From contig NZ_CP081869.1 of assembly GCF_019797865.1 (NCBI RefSeq), forward strand, positions 4,850,501 to 4,914,500: a stretch of DNA of 64,000 nt. The letters run 5' to 3'. The DNA comes from Chenggangzhangella methanolivorans. GTDB taxonomy: Bacteria > Pseudomonadota > Alphaproteobacteria > Rhizobiales > Methylopilaceae. The notes under the pieces were generated by a model. The model saw nothing but the letters and a program-made list of their open reading frames with translations. It searched no databases and was not told where the DNA came from. This document shows, in pieces, positions 46,711-56,200 of the stretch (position 1 is the first letter of the stretch; each line of letters starts with the position of its first letter). Made by a program: the position numbers and the translations under genes.

Positions 46711-48231
46711 ATGACCGATCTCGACCTCGCCCTGCGCACGCCGGGACGGGCGCTTCTGCTCGAGCCGCGCGCGGCGCGGGCGCACGCCTCGCGCCTGATG
46801 GCGGCCGAGCGGCCCCGCCGCTCGCGCGGCCTGGTCGCGGCGCTTGCCGGCGCCGTCGGTTTCGCCAAGGACGACGCTGCGCCGGAAAAGCCCGAGGCTC
46901 TGGTCTCACGGGTCGAATGGGCGAGCGAGGTCGCGTTCGGAGCCGGCTTCGCGATCTGCGGTCCGATCGCCGTCATCGACGTCTCGGGCGTCCTGACGGC
47001 CAAGGGCTACTACGACTGGTGGAACGAGGAGTGGGTTCCGGGCTATCGCGGGATCAGCGCCGCGATCGCCGCGGCCCGCGCCGACGAGCGCGTCTCGGCG
47101 ATCCTGCTGCGCGAGGATTCGCCGGGCGGCCTCGTCTCGGAAAACTTCGACCTCTGCGACGAGATCCATGAGGGCTCGGCCCGCAACGGCGGCAAGCCGA
47201 TCTGGGCCCATGTGTCGAGCCTCTGCTGTTCGGCCGCCTATTCGATCGCCGCCTCCTGCGACCGCGTTCTCGCGAGCCGCGAGGCCGAAATCGGATCGAT
47301 CGGCGTCGTCATCGTGCATGTCGACGAGAGCGAGCTGCTCAAGGACTGGGGCCTCAGGGTGGAGGCGATCGAGAGCGCGCCGGGAAAGACCATGGGCGCG
47401 CCCTGGAAGCCGCTCGACGACGCAACCCGCGAGCATTGGCAGGCCGACGTGGACGAGCTCGCGGGCCGTTTCTCGGCCGTCGTCGAGCGCGGTCGCGGCC
47501 TTTCCGCCGAACAGATCAAGGCGCTCGACGCCCGCTACTTCCTCGCCGACCACGCCGACGCCGCGCGCTCCGCGCTCTCGCTCGGCCTCGTCGACGAGAT
47601 CCTGACCGAACGGGCGGCCGCGGCCGCCCTCCTCAATTCCCTGTCGCTCCCCGATGGAACCGGGACGCCCGCTGCGGCAGGGGCTTCGCGCGCGGCGTCC
47701 CGGCCCAGAAAGGAACAGGCGATGTCGAAGATCGACGCCGCAATGATCGCGGCGCTCGAGGCCGAGGCCGAGAGCGACGACGAGGAGACCAAGTCCGCGG
47801 CCGACGACAAGCTCGGCCGCATCAAGGCGATCCTCGACGAGGAAGACGAGGACAAGGACGACGAAGAGGCCTCGACCGAAGACGACGACGAGACCGAGGC
47901 CAAGGCGAACGCCAAGGCCGGAAGGGGCAAGGCGAAGGCGTCCGCCTCGACGGGCGTCGCGGCCGTGATGGCCGTGTTCGACCTGCCCGAAGCGCGCGGC
48001 CGCGAGAAGCTCGCCCGCTCGCTGGCCGCGAAGGCCGGCGACGGCAAGATCTCGGTCGAGGAGGCCAAGGAAATGCTCGCCGCGTCGCCGAAGGCCTCGC
48101 GCCTCGGCGAGGCGATGGAAGGCCGGGACAAGGGCCTCAAGCCCGACGCCCCGGCCGGGGACGCCGAAGCGCTCGTGAGCGGCGTGATGGCGATGTACCG
48201 CGGCAAGCCCGCCGAGAAGAGGAGCGCGTGA
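46711..48231 (+). CDS. Head maturation protease (S49 family) with C-terminal scaffold
   Basis: 506 residues, like lambda gpC. The N-terminal 310 residues form an SppA-type serine protease: VIDVSGVLTAKGYY, LREDSPGGLVSEN, the Ser region SLCCSAAYSIAASCD near residue 172 and EIGSIGVV. The C-terminal part is acidic and low-complexity, then FDLPEARGREKLARSLAAK. A separate start inside the gene (47722) would yield the scaffold alone. Confidence 0.88.
   Translation: MTDLDLALRTPGRALLLEPRAARAHASRLMAAERPRRSRGLVAALAGAVGFAKDDAAPEKPEALVSRVEWASEVAFGAGFAICGPIAVIDVSGVLTAKGYYDWWNEEWVPGYRGISAAIAAARADERVSAILLREDSPGGLVSENFDLCDEIHEGSARNGGKPIWAHVSSLCCSAAYSIAASCDRVLASREAEIGSIGVVIVHVDESELLKDWGLRVEAIESAPGKTMGAPWKPLDDATREHWQADVDELAGRFSAVVERGRGLSAEQIKALDARYFLADHADAARSALSLGLVDEILTERAAAAALLNSLSLPDGTGTPAAAGASRAASRPRKEQAMSKIDAAMIAALEAEAESDDEETKSAADDKLGRIKAILDEEDEDKDDEEASTEDDDETEAKANAKAGRGKAKASASTGVAAVMAVFDLPEARGREKLARSLAAKAGDGKISVEEAKEMLAASPKASRLGEAMEGRDKGLKPDAPAGDAEALVSGVMAMYRGKPAEKRSA
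47722..48231 (+). CDS. Nested capsid scaffolding protein (Nu3-like), in-frame start in the protease gene
   Basis: ATG 47722 (MSKIDAAMIAALEAEAES) is in the protease frame and has an AGGA box 9 nt upstream. The 169-residue product is very acidic with a Lys/Ala segment, as scaffolds are. Lambda makes Nu3 from gene C in exactly this way. Expression from this start is inferred. Confidence 0.65.
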   Translation: MSKIDAAMIAALEAEAESDDEETKSAADDKLGRIKAILDEEDEDKDDEEASTEDDDETEAKANAKAGRGKAKASASTGVAAVMAVFDLPEARGREKLARSLAAKAGDGKISVEEAKEMLAASPKASRLGEAMEGRDKGLKPDAPAGDAEALVSGVMAMYRGKPAEKRSA

Positions 48232-48232
48232 C

Positions 48233-48598
48233 ATGACCGCATATTTCGGAAACGACGGCTCCGTCTCGGCCGACGACGGCCTCGTCTGCGGCGAGGTCGA
48301 CAGCGCCCGCATCACTCTGGCGAGCGGGCAGAACCTCCAGCGCGGCGCGCTGCTCGGCAAGATCACGGCGAGCGGCAAGTACATCCTGAGCCTGTCGGCC
48401 GCGAACGACGGCTCGCAGACCCCTGCCGTGGTGCTGGCCGAGGACTGCGACGCGAGCGCCGCCGACAAGGTGACGGTCGCCTACTTCCGCGGGCGCTTCG
48501 ACGCCGGCGCGATGACGTTCGGGACCGGACAGACGGTCGCGAACACCCGCGAGGCGCTGCGCGACGTCGGCGTCTTCATCCACGACAGCATCCGCTGA
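48233..48598 (+). CDS. Head decoration protein (gpD-like)
   Basis: 121 residues, beta-rich, starting TAYFGNDGSVSADDGLVCGE and with NLQRGALLGKIT and AVVLAEDCDAS, typical of lambda gpD-like capsid-stabilising proteins. It directly precedes the capsid gene and has a GGAG box before the ATG. Confidence 0.85.
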   Translation: MTAYFGNDGSVSADDGLVCGEVDSARITLASGQNLQRGALLGKITASGKYILSLSAANDGSQTPAVVLAEDCDASAADKVTVAYFRGRFDAGAMTFGTGQTVANTREALRDVGVFIHDSIR

Positions 48599-48608
48599 GG
48601 CAAACACA

Positions 48609-49646
48609 ATGGCGCTCGATATCTATACGCCCGCGGTGCTCAACCGCGTCGTCGACGATCTGAAGGACGATCCGCTCGTCGGCACCCATCTCGTGAACCG
48701 CTATTTCTCGGAAGTCTCGCAGTCGCTGCAGGAGGAGGTCTATTTCGACGTCCTCACCGAGAAGCCGCGCCTCGCGCCGTTCTGCTCGCCGCTGGTCGAA
48801 GGCCAGATCGTGCGCTCGCAGGGCTACGCCACCAAGTCGTTCCGCCCCGCCTACATCAAGGACAAGCGCGTCCTTGAGGACGGCAAGGCGGTGCGTCGCC
48901 GTCCCGGCCAGGCGATCGCCGGCCCGCTCGACCCGATGCAGACGCGTCTTCTCCAGATCGCGGCCAATTCGGAAGACCAGATCCGTATGATCAACCGCCG
49001 CCTCGAATGGATGGCCTCGACGGTGCTGCGCACCGGCCAGGTCACGATCTCGGGGGAGAAGTATCCGACGACTGTCGTGGACTTCGGCCGCGACCCCTCG
49101 CTCACCGTCACGCTGTCGGGCGGGGCGCTCTGGAGCGATCCCGGCGCCGATCCGCTCGAAGACCTCGAGGACTGGTCGAGCCTCATCCGCGGCGTCAGCG
49201 GCGCGCGCGCGGCGGAGGTCCACATGGCGGACAATGTCTGGCGCGCCTTCCGGAAGAACGAGGGCGTCAAGGAGCTGCTGCAGGACAACCGCTATTCGCC
49301 GGGCTCCGCGCTCGAACTCGGGGCCCAGTCGGCGAAGCTCGGCGCGACCTACAAGGGAACGATCGGAGACTTCCAGATCTGGATCTACGCCGACAGCTAC
49401 GTCGACGACGCCGGCGTCACCCGAAAGTACTTGCCGGACGACTATCTGCTGCTGGTGTCGCCCGACCTCGAAGGCGTCCGGCACTTCGGCGTCATCAAGG
49501 ACGAGGAGTGCGGGTTCCAGGTCCGCGACTACTTCCAGAAGAGCTGGACCCAGCCCGATCCGGCGGTCCGCTACATGCTGATGCAGTCGGCCCCGATCGT
49601 GGTGCCGTACCGCATCAACGCCACTCTTTCCGCAAAGGTGCTCTGA
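48609..49646 (+). CDS. Major capsid protein (lambda gpE family)
   Basis: 345 residues. Family blocks: VVDDLKDDPLVGTHLVNRYF, YATKSFRPAYIKDKRVLEDG, IRMINRRLEWMASTVLRTGQ and the end AVRYMLMQSAPIVVPYRINA. Intact frame. The stop overlaps the next ATG; a strong hairpin follows that gene. Confidence 0.92.
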   Translation: MALDIYTPAVLNRVVDDLKDDPLVGTHLVNRYFSEVSQSLQEEVYFDVLTEKPRLAPFCSPLVEGQIVRSQGYATKSFRPAYIKDKRVLEDGKAVRRRPGQAIAGPLDPMQTRLLQIAANSEDQIRMINRRLEWMASTVLRTGQVTISGEKYPTTVVDFGRDPSLTVTLSGGALWSDPGADPLEDLEDWSSLIRGVSGARAAEVHMADNVWRAFRKNEGVKELLQDNRYSPGSALELGAQSAKLGATYKGTIGDFQIWIYADSYVDDAGVTRKYLPDDYLLLVSPDLEGVRHFGVIKDEECGFQVRDYFQKSWTQPDPAVRYMLMQSAPIVVPYRINATLSAKVL

Positions 49647-49912
49647 TGGGAAAGCTGATCGCGCGCCACACGATCCAGATGGTTCTCGACGGCAAGCGCA
49701 AGGCCGTCGTCCCGGGCGAAGAGTTCGAGGTCAAGGACGCGGCCGAGGAGAAGCGCCTCCTCGCGACCGGAGCCGCGTTCCGCAAGGGCGCGGTCGACCC
49801 CGACGAGGACGGCGTGGCGAGCGGCGACCCGCTGTTCTCGCCGCCGGCCGGCCCGGTCTCCGGCGAAACCTCGCCGCCTTCGGCCGCCGCGGTCGCCAAG
49901 GCCGCGAAGTAA
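49646..49912 (+). CDS. Small phage structural-region protein, 88 residues
   Basis: IQMVLDGKRKAVVPGEEFEV then KRLLATGAAFRKG suggests a small beta domain as in FI-like or head-tail proteins; the tail is Pro/Ser/Ala-rich and ends AAAVAKAAK. Its place matches lambda FI. Role inferred. Confidence 0.55.
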   Translation: MGKLIARHTIQMVLDGKRKAVVPGEEFEVKDAAEEKRLLATGAAFRKGAVDPDEDGVASGDPLFSPPAGPVSGETSPPSAAAVAKAAK

Positions 49913-49918
49913 GACCTC

Positions 49919-49952
49919 GACAGGGCCGCCTCAGGGCGGCCCTGTCGTTTTG
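49919..49952 (+). terminator. Strong hairpin after the capsid genes
   Basis: 12-bp perfect arms (49919-49930 with 49935-49946), 4-nt loop, then GTTTT. It sits inside the late operon and probably acts as a partial terminator that lowers expression of the connector and tail genes relative to capsid. Confidence 0.85.
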
Positions 49953-49966
49953 ACAGGACGCAGCCC

Positions 49967-50299
49967 ATGCGACAGGACCTCGCCGACCTCGCCGTCGACG
50001 CGGCCTTCGTGCTTGGCGCGCCGGCGTCCTATCGCGCGCCGCTCACGCCGGGCGGCGCGGCCTGCAAGGTCATGGTGTTCTCGCCCGACGCCGATCTCGA
50101 CATCGGGTCCTCGCGGGTGTCGGTCACGACGATGCGGATCGACGTCCGGGTCTCCGAGATCGAAAAGCCTCTGCGCGACGGCTCTTTCGACCTGCTCGAC
50201 GCCACGGGCGCCGTGACACAGTCCTACCGCATCATCGGCGATCCCAAGCGCGAGGACGCGCTTCGCCGGATCTGGACCTGCGTCGCGGAGCCGGTCTGA
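49967..50299 (+). CDS. Head-tail joining protein (gpFII-like)
   Basis: 110 residues, beta-rich: ACKVMVFSPDADLDIGSSRV, TTMRIDVRVSEIEKP and YRIIGDPKREDALRRIWTC. Size, fold impression and order (after capsid, before tail genes) match the FII/Gifsy-2 type connector. Confidence 0.72.
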   Translation: MRQDLADLAVDAAFVLGAPASYRAPLTPGGAACKVMVFSPDADLDIGSSRVSVTTMRIDVRVSEIEKPLRDGSFDLLDATGAVTQSYRIIGDPKREDALRRIWTCVAEPV

Positions 50300-50300
50300 G

Positions 50301-50978
50301 ATGGTCTCGCTCCGGGCCGATGCGTTCTTCGATGGCCGCTACTTCAACCTGAAGGAATTCTACGAGGGAAAGCTCGCGGTCGCCGAGACCGGCCTGATGA
50401 AGGCTGCTGGCATCGGCGCAGGCGTCGGCCGCGATCGGTATCGCGCGCATGTCCAGTCGTCGGGTCTGGACCCGAAGCTCGCCAAGACGGTTCGCGGCCT
50501 CGTCTATCCGCGGCCTGGCGTGAAGACGCTCTCGCCGGCGGCCTTCATCTACACCAAGGCGCCCCGGATCCTCGCGGCTTTCGAGAGCGGCGGGACGATC
50601 CGGCCCGTCAAAGGCTCGAAGTTTCTCTGGATCCCGACCGAGAATGTTCCCCGCCTCGGGGGGCGAAAGATGAAGCCGCTCGAAGTCGAGAGCCGGTTTG
50701 GCGACTTCGATCTCGTGCCGTCCCTCCTTCGCCCCGGGACCTTTCTCGCGGTCGTGCGGGCGCGGAGGAACGCCAAGAGCGGGCGTGTCCGATCGATCAT
50801 CAAGCTCAAGCGCCAGCCCAAGAAAGCCGACCGGATCGTCATGTTCACGCTGGTCAAGTTCACGAGCCTGCGAAAGCGCCTCGACATTGCGGGCGTCGAG
50901 CGCGGGCTCGAGGCCGAGTGGCCCGAGATCGTGGCGCGCTCGCTCGCCGAGGCCTTCACCAACGAGGATCGCGGGTGA
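50301..50978 (+). CDS. DUF6441-like phage tail completion protein
   Basis: 225 residues. Blocks are VYPRPGVKTLSPAAFIYTKA, FLWIPTENVPRLGG and VMFTLVKFTSLRKRLDIAGV, which recall the DUF6441 family of alphaproteobacterial phages. The position between connector and tail terminator suggests a minor tail (gpZ-like) protein. Stop overlaps the next GTG. Confidence 0.65.
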   Translation: MVSLRADAFFDGRYFNLKEFYEGKLAVAETGLMKAAGIGAGVGRDRYRAHVQSSGLDPKLAKTVRGLVYPRPGVKTLSPAAFIYTKAPRILAAFESGGTIRPVKGSKFLWIPTENVPRLGGRKMKPLEVESRFGDFDLVPSLLRPGTFLAVVRARRNAKSGRVRSIIKLKRQPKKADRIVMFTLVKFTSLRKRLDIAGVERGLEAEWPEIVARSLAEAFTNEDRG

Positions 50979-51436
50979 GCAAGCCGTCGGCCTCGCAGTC
51001 CGCCTATCTCGCGCTGTCGGACGCGCTCGCGCCCGCCTTCGCGGCGATCGGCTATCCCGATTTCGGCCGCAACGTCTCGGCGCTGAGCGATCTCGTCGCC
51101 GTGCCGGCGGGCGGGCGCATGTTCGCCACGCTGCGCGACGCAGGCGTCACGGTCGAGGACGTCCAGCTTTCGCCGCGGACCTACGAGCTCGCGGTGCGGG
51201 CCGACCTCGAGCTGATCGTGTCGGAGTCCGACGACGAGGCCCGCGACGCGAGCTTCGATCTCGCGCTCGTCGCGGTCGACGACGCGCTCGAAGCCGATCG
51301 CATGCTCGGCGAGACGGTCGCCGACGTCGAGATCGAGGGGCTCGACCCGATCGACCTCGACATCGAGGGCGCGCCCCCGGTCAAGGGCGCGATCCTGAAA
51401 ATCCGGATGCTCGTGACGAGCGACCGGCCGTTCTGA
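50975..51436 (+). CDS. Phage tail terminator-like protein
   Basis: 153 residues: YLALSDALAPAFAAIGYPDF at the start, RTYELAVRADLELIVSESDD in the middle and LKIRMLVTSDRPF at the end. The alpha/beta pattern and its place before the tail tube fit a gpU-like terminator. GTG start overlaps the upstream stop. Confidence 0.6.
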   Translation: MSKPSASQSAYLALSDALAPAFAAIGYPDFGRNVSALSDLVAVPAGGRMFATLRDAGVTVEDVQLSPRTYELAVRADLELIVSESDDEARDASFDLALVAVDDALEADRMLGETVADVEIEGLDPIDLDIEGAPPVKGAILKIRMLVTSDRPF

Positions 51437-51463
51437 CTTCCACGACAACCGAGGACTGAACCC

Positions 51464-52438
51464 ATGCCGACGCTCCTCACGCCGCTCGGTAAGACGCTGG
51501 AGCTCGGTCTCGGGACCGAGGCGACCTTTGGCGTCAAGCCCGCCGGCCCGCTCGTCTCGACGCCCGTCTATACGAGCCAGCTCGACAGCCAGAAGCCGAT
51601 GGAGAACGACCCCATCCTCGGCGGCGGCCAGAACAACTCGCGCGACGCGACGCCTCCCGCGCCCGGCCTCGTCACGGCCGGCGGTCAGATCGTGGCGCCG
51701 CTCGACGTCAACCACATCGGCCACTGGCTGCACCTGTTCTTCGGCGCCGCGGCCGCGAGCGGCTCGGGCGTTGTGACCCATGTGTTCACGAGCGGCAAGG
51801 CGCAGCTCCCGTCCAAGACGATCCAGCAGAAGCTCGCCGGTCGCCTGCTCCAGACCTACGGCGTCGTCGGCCGCACCATGCGCTTCGAGCTCGGCCAGGC
51901 TGCGGGCTTCCGGCGCGTCACCATGGATCTCGGCGCGAAGGACGACATGCCCTTCACGGGCGGCGACATCGCGACGAACGAGATCACGCGCGCCGCCGCG
52001 CTCGCCGACGCCAGGGTGCCGGCGACCCGCGGCGAGCTGCTGGTCGGCGGCGTCGTCGTGGCGACGCTTCTGAGCTTCGACGGCACCTACGACACGGCGC
52101 TCGCCGAGGAGCGCTACGTCGACAACACGGACACGATCTCGGGCTACGCCCCGGGCGACCAGGAGGCGTCCTGGCGCGGCTCCATGACGTTGCGCTGGAA
52201 CGACGCGACCTATGACACGCTCGCCCGCGGCGAGACCGACCAGGCCATGACGGTGCGCTACGTCCGCGGCGCGAACCAGTCTCTCAGCCTCTCCGGCCTG
52301 ATGCGTCTCGAACGCGCCGGCCTGCCGATCAGCGGGCCGGGCAAGCTCCAGCAGCAGGTCACTTTCCGCGGCATGCAGGGCCCGTCCGCGCCCATGCTCA
52401 CCGCGACCCTCGTGAATGCGATCGCGAGCTACGCCTGA
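51464..52438 (+). CDS. Phage tail tube (major tail) protein
   Basis: 324 residues, beta-rich. Blocks: LGKTLELGLGTEATFGVKPA, DVNHIGHWLHLFFGA, FTSGKAQLPSKTIQQKLAGR and MRFELGQAAGFRRVTMDLGA. Typical of tail tube proteins of siphoviruses with long flexible tails. It is followed at once by the assembly chaperone gene. Confidence 0.82.
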   Translation: MPTLLTPLGKTLELGLGTEATFGVKPAGPLVSTPVYTSQLDSQKPMENDPILGGGQNNSRDATPPAPGLVTAGGQIVAPLDVNHIGHWLHLFFGAAAASGSGVVTHVFTSGKAQLPSKTIQQKLAGRLLQTYGVVGRTMRFELGQAAGFRRVTMDLGAKDDMPFTGGDIATNEITRAAALADARVPATRGELLVGGVVVATLLSFDGTYDTALAEERYVDNTDTISGYAPGDQEASWRGSMTLRWNDATYDTLARGETDQAMTVRYVRGANQSLSLSGLMRLERAGLPISGPGKLQQQVTFRGMQGPSAPMLTATLVNAIASYA

Positions 52439-52995
52439 TGCTGCGGCTCGTCGAATCCGGCTCGAAGGCGCCGGCGAGGATCGGGCTCGACGGCGGCGCC
52501 TGGGTCGAGGTCCGGATCGCGGACCTCGCCGACTACCATGCGGCGATGGCCGAGGCCGCCGAGATCTCGCGCTCGATCGAGGATGGCGGCTTCGCGCTCG
52601 CGGCGCTCGGCCTCGCGCTTCCCGACGAAATTGGCGGACCGCTGTCGCAGGCCGCGATCCGCGAATGGGCCTTCAATCTCGCCATCGGCGCGCGCTGCGT
52701 CGTCGCCTGGGGCGGGATCGGCGACGAGGACGGCATGGAAATCGCCGAGCCGAGCGCCGACATGGTCAAGCTCCTGATGGCGGACCCGATCGTCGCGACC
52801 AGGATCGTCGCGGCGGCGCTGCGGCGCGTCCATGAGGTCCATGACGAGGGGGAAGGATCGGCCGGCTCGCGGACTGGCGCGCGCGAGACGGCCTCGCTTA
52901 CTGCCGCGCTTGCAGAGAAGAGGGCGAGGCCTGCGCGCTCACCGGCCGATCGGCCGACGGGCAGCGATGTCCCGAGCGAGAGCACGCGCCCGTGA
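52438..52995 (+). CDS. Tail assembly chaperone-like protein
   Basis: 185 residues: LGLALPDEIGGPLSQAAIRE, FNLAIGARCVVAWGGIGDED, then a low-complexity polar C-terminus. Place between tail tube and tape measure matches gpG-type chaperones. Its stop overlaps the next GTG start, so the next protein seems made by coupling, not by a programmed frameshift. Confidence 0.65.
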   Translation: MLRLVESGSKAPARIGLDGGAWVEVRIADLADYHAAMAEAAEISRSIEDGGFALAALGLALPDEIGGPLSQAAIREWAFNLAIGARCVVAWGGIGDEDGMEIAEPSADMVKLLMADPIVATRIVAAALRRVHEVHDEGEGSAGSRTGARETASLTAALAEKRARPARSPADRPTGSDVPSESTRP

Positions 52996-53210
52996 CGGTC
53001 GAGGGCCGCCGCGCCGCCGAAATCCTCGCGACGCCCGGCATGTGGCGACGCGCCGGCGCGGCCGGCCGCCTCGTCGGTCTCGATTACGGCTCGGCGCTCC
53101 TGGCCTCGCCGCGCTGCGACGCCGACGCGCTCGTCCATTGCCTCGAGCGCGGCGAGGCTGTGGTGCTGAAGATCGCGGGCGAGACCGCGGAGGCGAAAGC
53201 GAATGGCTGA
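52992..53210 (+). CDS. Small tail assembly protein (DUF1799-like)
   Basis: 72 residues: TVEGRRAAEILATPGMWRRA and GLDYGSALLASPRC. It occupies the position of the second tail chaperone. GTG start within a GTGA overlap; its end overlaps the tape measure start. Confidence 0.55.
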   Translation: MTVEGRRAAEILATPGMWRRAGAAGRLVGLDYGSALLASPRCDADALVHCLERGEAVVLKIAGETAEAKANG

Positions 53211-56200
53211 GCGTTCGGGAGGCTCCGTCGTCATCCGCCTCGCGGTCCGCGACGGCGAGGTCGTGCGCCGCGCGCTGCAGGACATCGGCACGGACGGCCA
53301 ACGGGCGCTGAAGGCGCTCGACGACGCCTCGCGCGCGCCGACCCGCGGGGCGCTCGCGCTCTCCGAGGCGGTCAACGAGGCGAAATCGTCGATCGAGGGC
53401 CTAGCGACGTCGAGCGGATCGCTTGGTCCTGCGCTCACCTTCCTGCGAAACCTCGGTCCGGCGGGCCTCGCCGCGGGCGTCGCGGTCGCGGCGGGCGCCG
53501 CCGCCGTGGTCGCCGGCGTCGGAAAGGCCAAGCAGGCGCTCGATAGCTTCGGCGCGACGGTCGACGCCGCGAACTCCATCGGCCTGTCGACCGACATCTA
53601 TCAGGGGATCGCGGCTTCGGCCCTTCTCGCCGGCGTCAACGCCGAGGAGGCGACCGGCGCTCCAGAAGTTCTCGTCGCCTCGGGACAGGCGGCCGCGGGG
53701 CAGGGCGACCTCTACGACAAGCTCTCCCAGTACAATTCGGAGGCCGCGGAGGCGATCCGCAACGCCACCACGCAGGAAGAGCGGGTCCGGATCCTCGCCA
53801 AGGCGCTGTCCGAGGCCGCCAACGCCGAGGAGCGCAACGCGATCGCGGTCGCGGCGTTCGGACGGAGCGGCGTGGCGCTCGGCCGGGCCTTCGCGGAGGC
53901 CGGCGGCAATGTCGATCGTATGGTGGCGAGCGCCCGCGAGCTCGGGCTCATCGTTCCGCGCGAGGTTCTGGCGCGCGCCGAGGAGCTTGGCGATCGTCTC
54001 GACGTCGCAAGCCAGATCATAGACACGCAGCTCAAGCAGGCCGCGCTCGATCTCGCGCCCCTGATGGCCGATCTCGCCGAAAAGGCCGCGGACTTCGCCC
54101 GCTATCTCGCGCAGGGCTATGGCTTCATCCGCGACGGCACGCCGAACGTCCGCGCGCAGGCCGATGCGATGGCGAAGGGCGTGGATGACCCCGTCGCTCG
54201 CGCGGCGGAAGCGGTTGCGGCGACGTCCGCGCGCATTCGAGAGGCTGAAGCCGCCGGCAACGCCGACGTCGCTGCCACGCAGCGCAAGGTTCTGGCCGAT
54301 CAGCAGGCCGAACTCGAACGACTGCAGGAGGCTCAGCGCGAGCGCAATCGCGCGATGGGCATGAACCGGGGCGGCGCGGACCCGGCGAGCGCGGAGGCGG
54401 GCTCGCAGGTCCCGTTCCCCCGGTCGGCCCCGACGCCGACCGAAGCGGAAGAGCAGCGAGGCGCCGCCGCCCGCGAGCGCCGGCTGAAGGAAGCCGAGCG
54501 GCTCGGGCGCGAGGCCGCCCAGGCGCGCGCCGAGCTCGGCGACGTCTCGGGACTGGTCGAGATCAAGAAGCGCGAGCTCGACGCGCTCGTCGAACGTGGG
54601 CTGCTGTCGAGCGAGGCAGCCGCGCAGGCGCTCGACAAGTACCGGCAGGCGCAGGAGAAGGCCGCTGCCGCCGACGGCGACCGGGAGGCGGCGCTGCGCA
54701 AGGCCGAACAGATCGAGCGCGAGGCCGCGCAGGTCCGCGCCGATCTCGGCGACGTCTCCGGCCTCGTCGCCATCAAGCAGAAGGAGCTGAACGAGCTCGT
54801 CGAGAAGGGCGCGATCAGCCAGGCGACCGCGACCGCGGCGCTCGTGAAGTACCGCGAGCAGGTCGAGCGGACGAACGAGTCGCGGGTCGCGAAGTCCTCG
54901 GCCTTTTCCGGCCTCGCGCGGCTGTCGGCCGAAGGGACCGACCTGCGCGGCATCTATGACGACGGCGCGACCGACCTGATCAAGGGCCTCACCGACGACC
55001 TGATGAAGCTCGACGAGGCCGGAGGCAGCGTCGGCTCGACGCTGAAGTCCATGGGCGCGACCATTGAGGAGATGGTCAAGCGCATGATCATGGCGCGCTT
55101 CGTGGCGAAGCCTCTGGCCGACGGCCTGACGCAGATCGGAGACCGTCTGTTCGGGCCGGCGCCGGGCTCCTCGCCCGCTCCCGCCGGCGCCGTGGCGCTG
55201 CGGGGCCCGGGCGGGATCGTCCGCGCGCCGCTCGCGCCTGTCGCCGGCGGCCCGGCGATCGGTTCGGGCGACTATGACGGCTTCGCCTCGCGCTTCATGG
55301 CGGACGCGCAGCGCGACTTCCCGGGCCTCACCCGGGCGGGGGCGGCGGGCTTCGCCGGCAATTTCGGGACCGAGACCGGCGGGCTTCGCTACGCGCAGGA
55401 GATCAGCCCGCGCGGCGGCCGCGGCGGTCTCGGCTGGGCGCAGTGGACCGGAGATCGCCGCGTCGCCTTCGAAAAGTGGATGGCCGAGAACGGCCACAAG
55501 GACGCAAGCTCCTACGACGCCAACTACGGCTTCTGGCGCCACGAGATGCGCAACACCGGCGAGGGCCGGGTGATGGGAAGCCTCGCGGGCGTCGAGGATC
55601 CGCGCGCCGCCGCCGACATCGTGCGGCGCGAATATGAGCGTCCCGGCGTGATCAACGCGGGCTCGCGCGCCGGTTACGCCGATCGCGCGTTTCAGGCGCC
55701 CAAGCTCGACGTCTCGCAGCTCGAGCAGAGCTTCAACGCGCTCACCACCACGACCAAGAGCGCCGCGGCCCAGATCCCGGCGATGACCCAAGGAGCGACC
55801 GCGGCCGGTCCCGCGCTCGGCGGCGTCGCCCAGCAGGCCGGCGGCCTCGGCGGCGTGTTCCAGTCGCTTCTGGGCGGGATCGGCAACGTCTTCACCGGCG
55901 GCGGCAACATGCTGAGCGGCCTGCTCGGCTTCAACCCCTTCGGCTTCGAGAGCGGCGGCTACACCGGCTCTGGCTCGCGCAAGGGGATCGCGGGCGTCGT
56001 CCACGGCCAGGAGTTCGTGAGCCACGCGGCGGCGACGCGGCGCTGGCGGCCGATGCTCGAGGCGATGAACCGGGGCGAGGAGCCCCGCGCCGCGGGCGGC
56101 GGCGAGGCCAGCGTCTCGGTCAACGTCGGCGCGCCGCCCGGAACCCGCGTCGAGGAGCGCCGCGACGGCCGCGGCGGCCGCAGCTTCGACGTGATCCTCG

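Noticed and set aside
52438..53210. Programmed -1 frameshift joining the two tail chaperone genes, as in lambda G/GT
   Set aside because: The second gene has its own GTG in a GTGA overlap and I see no slippery heptamer at the junction.
53401..56025. Long open frame antisense to the tape measure gene
   Set aside because: Shadow frame without conserved blocks; the plus-strand gene is clear.
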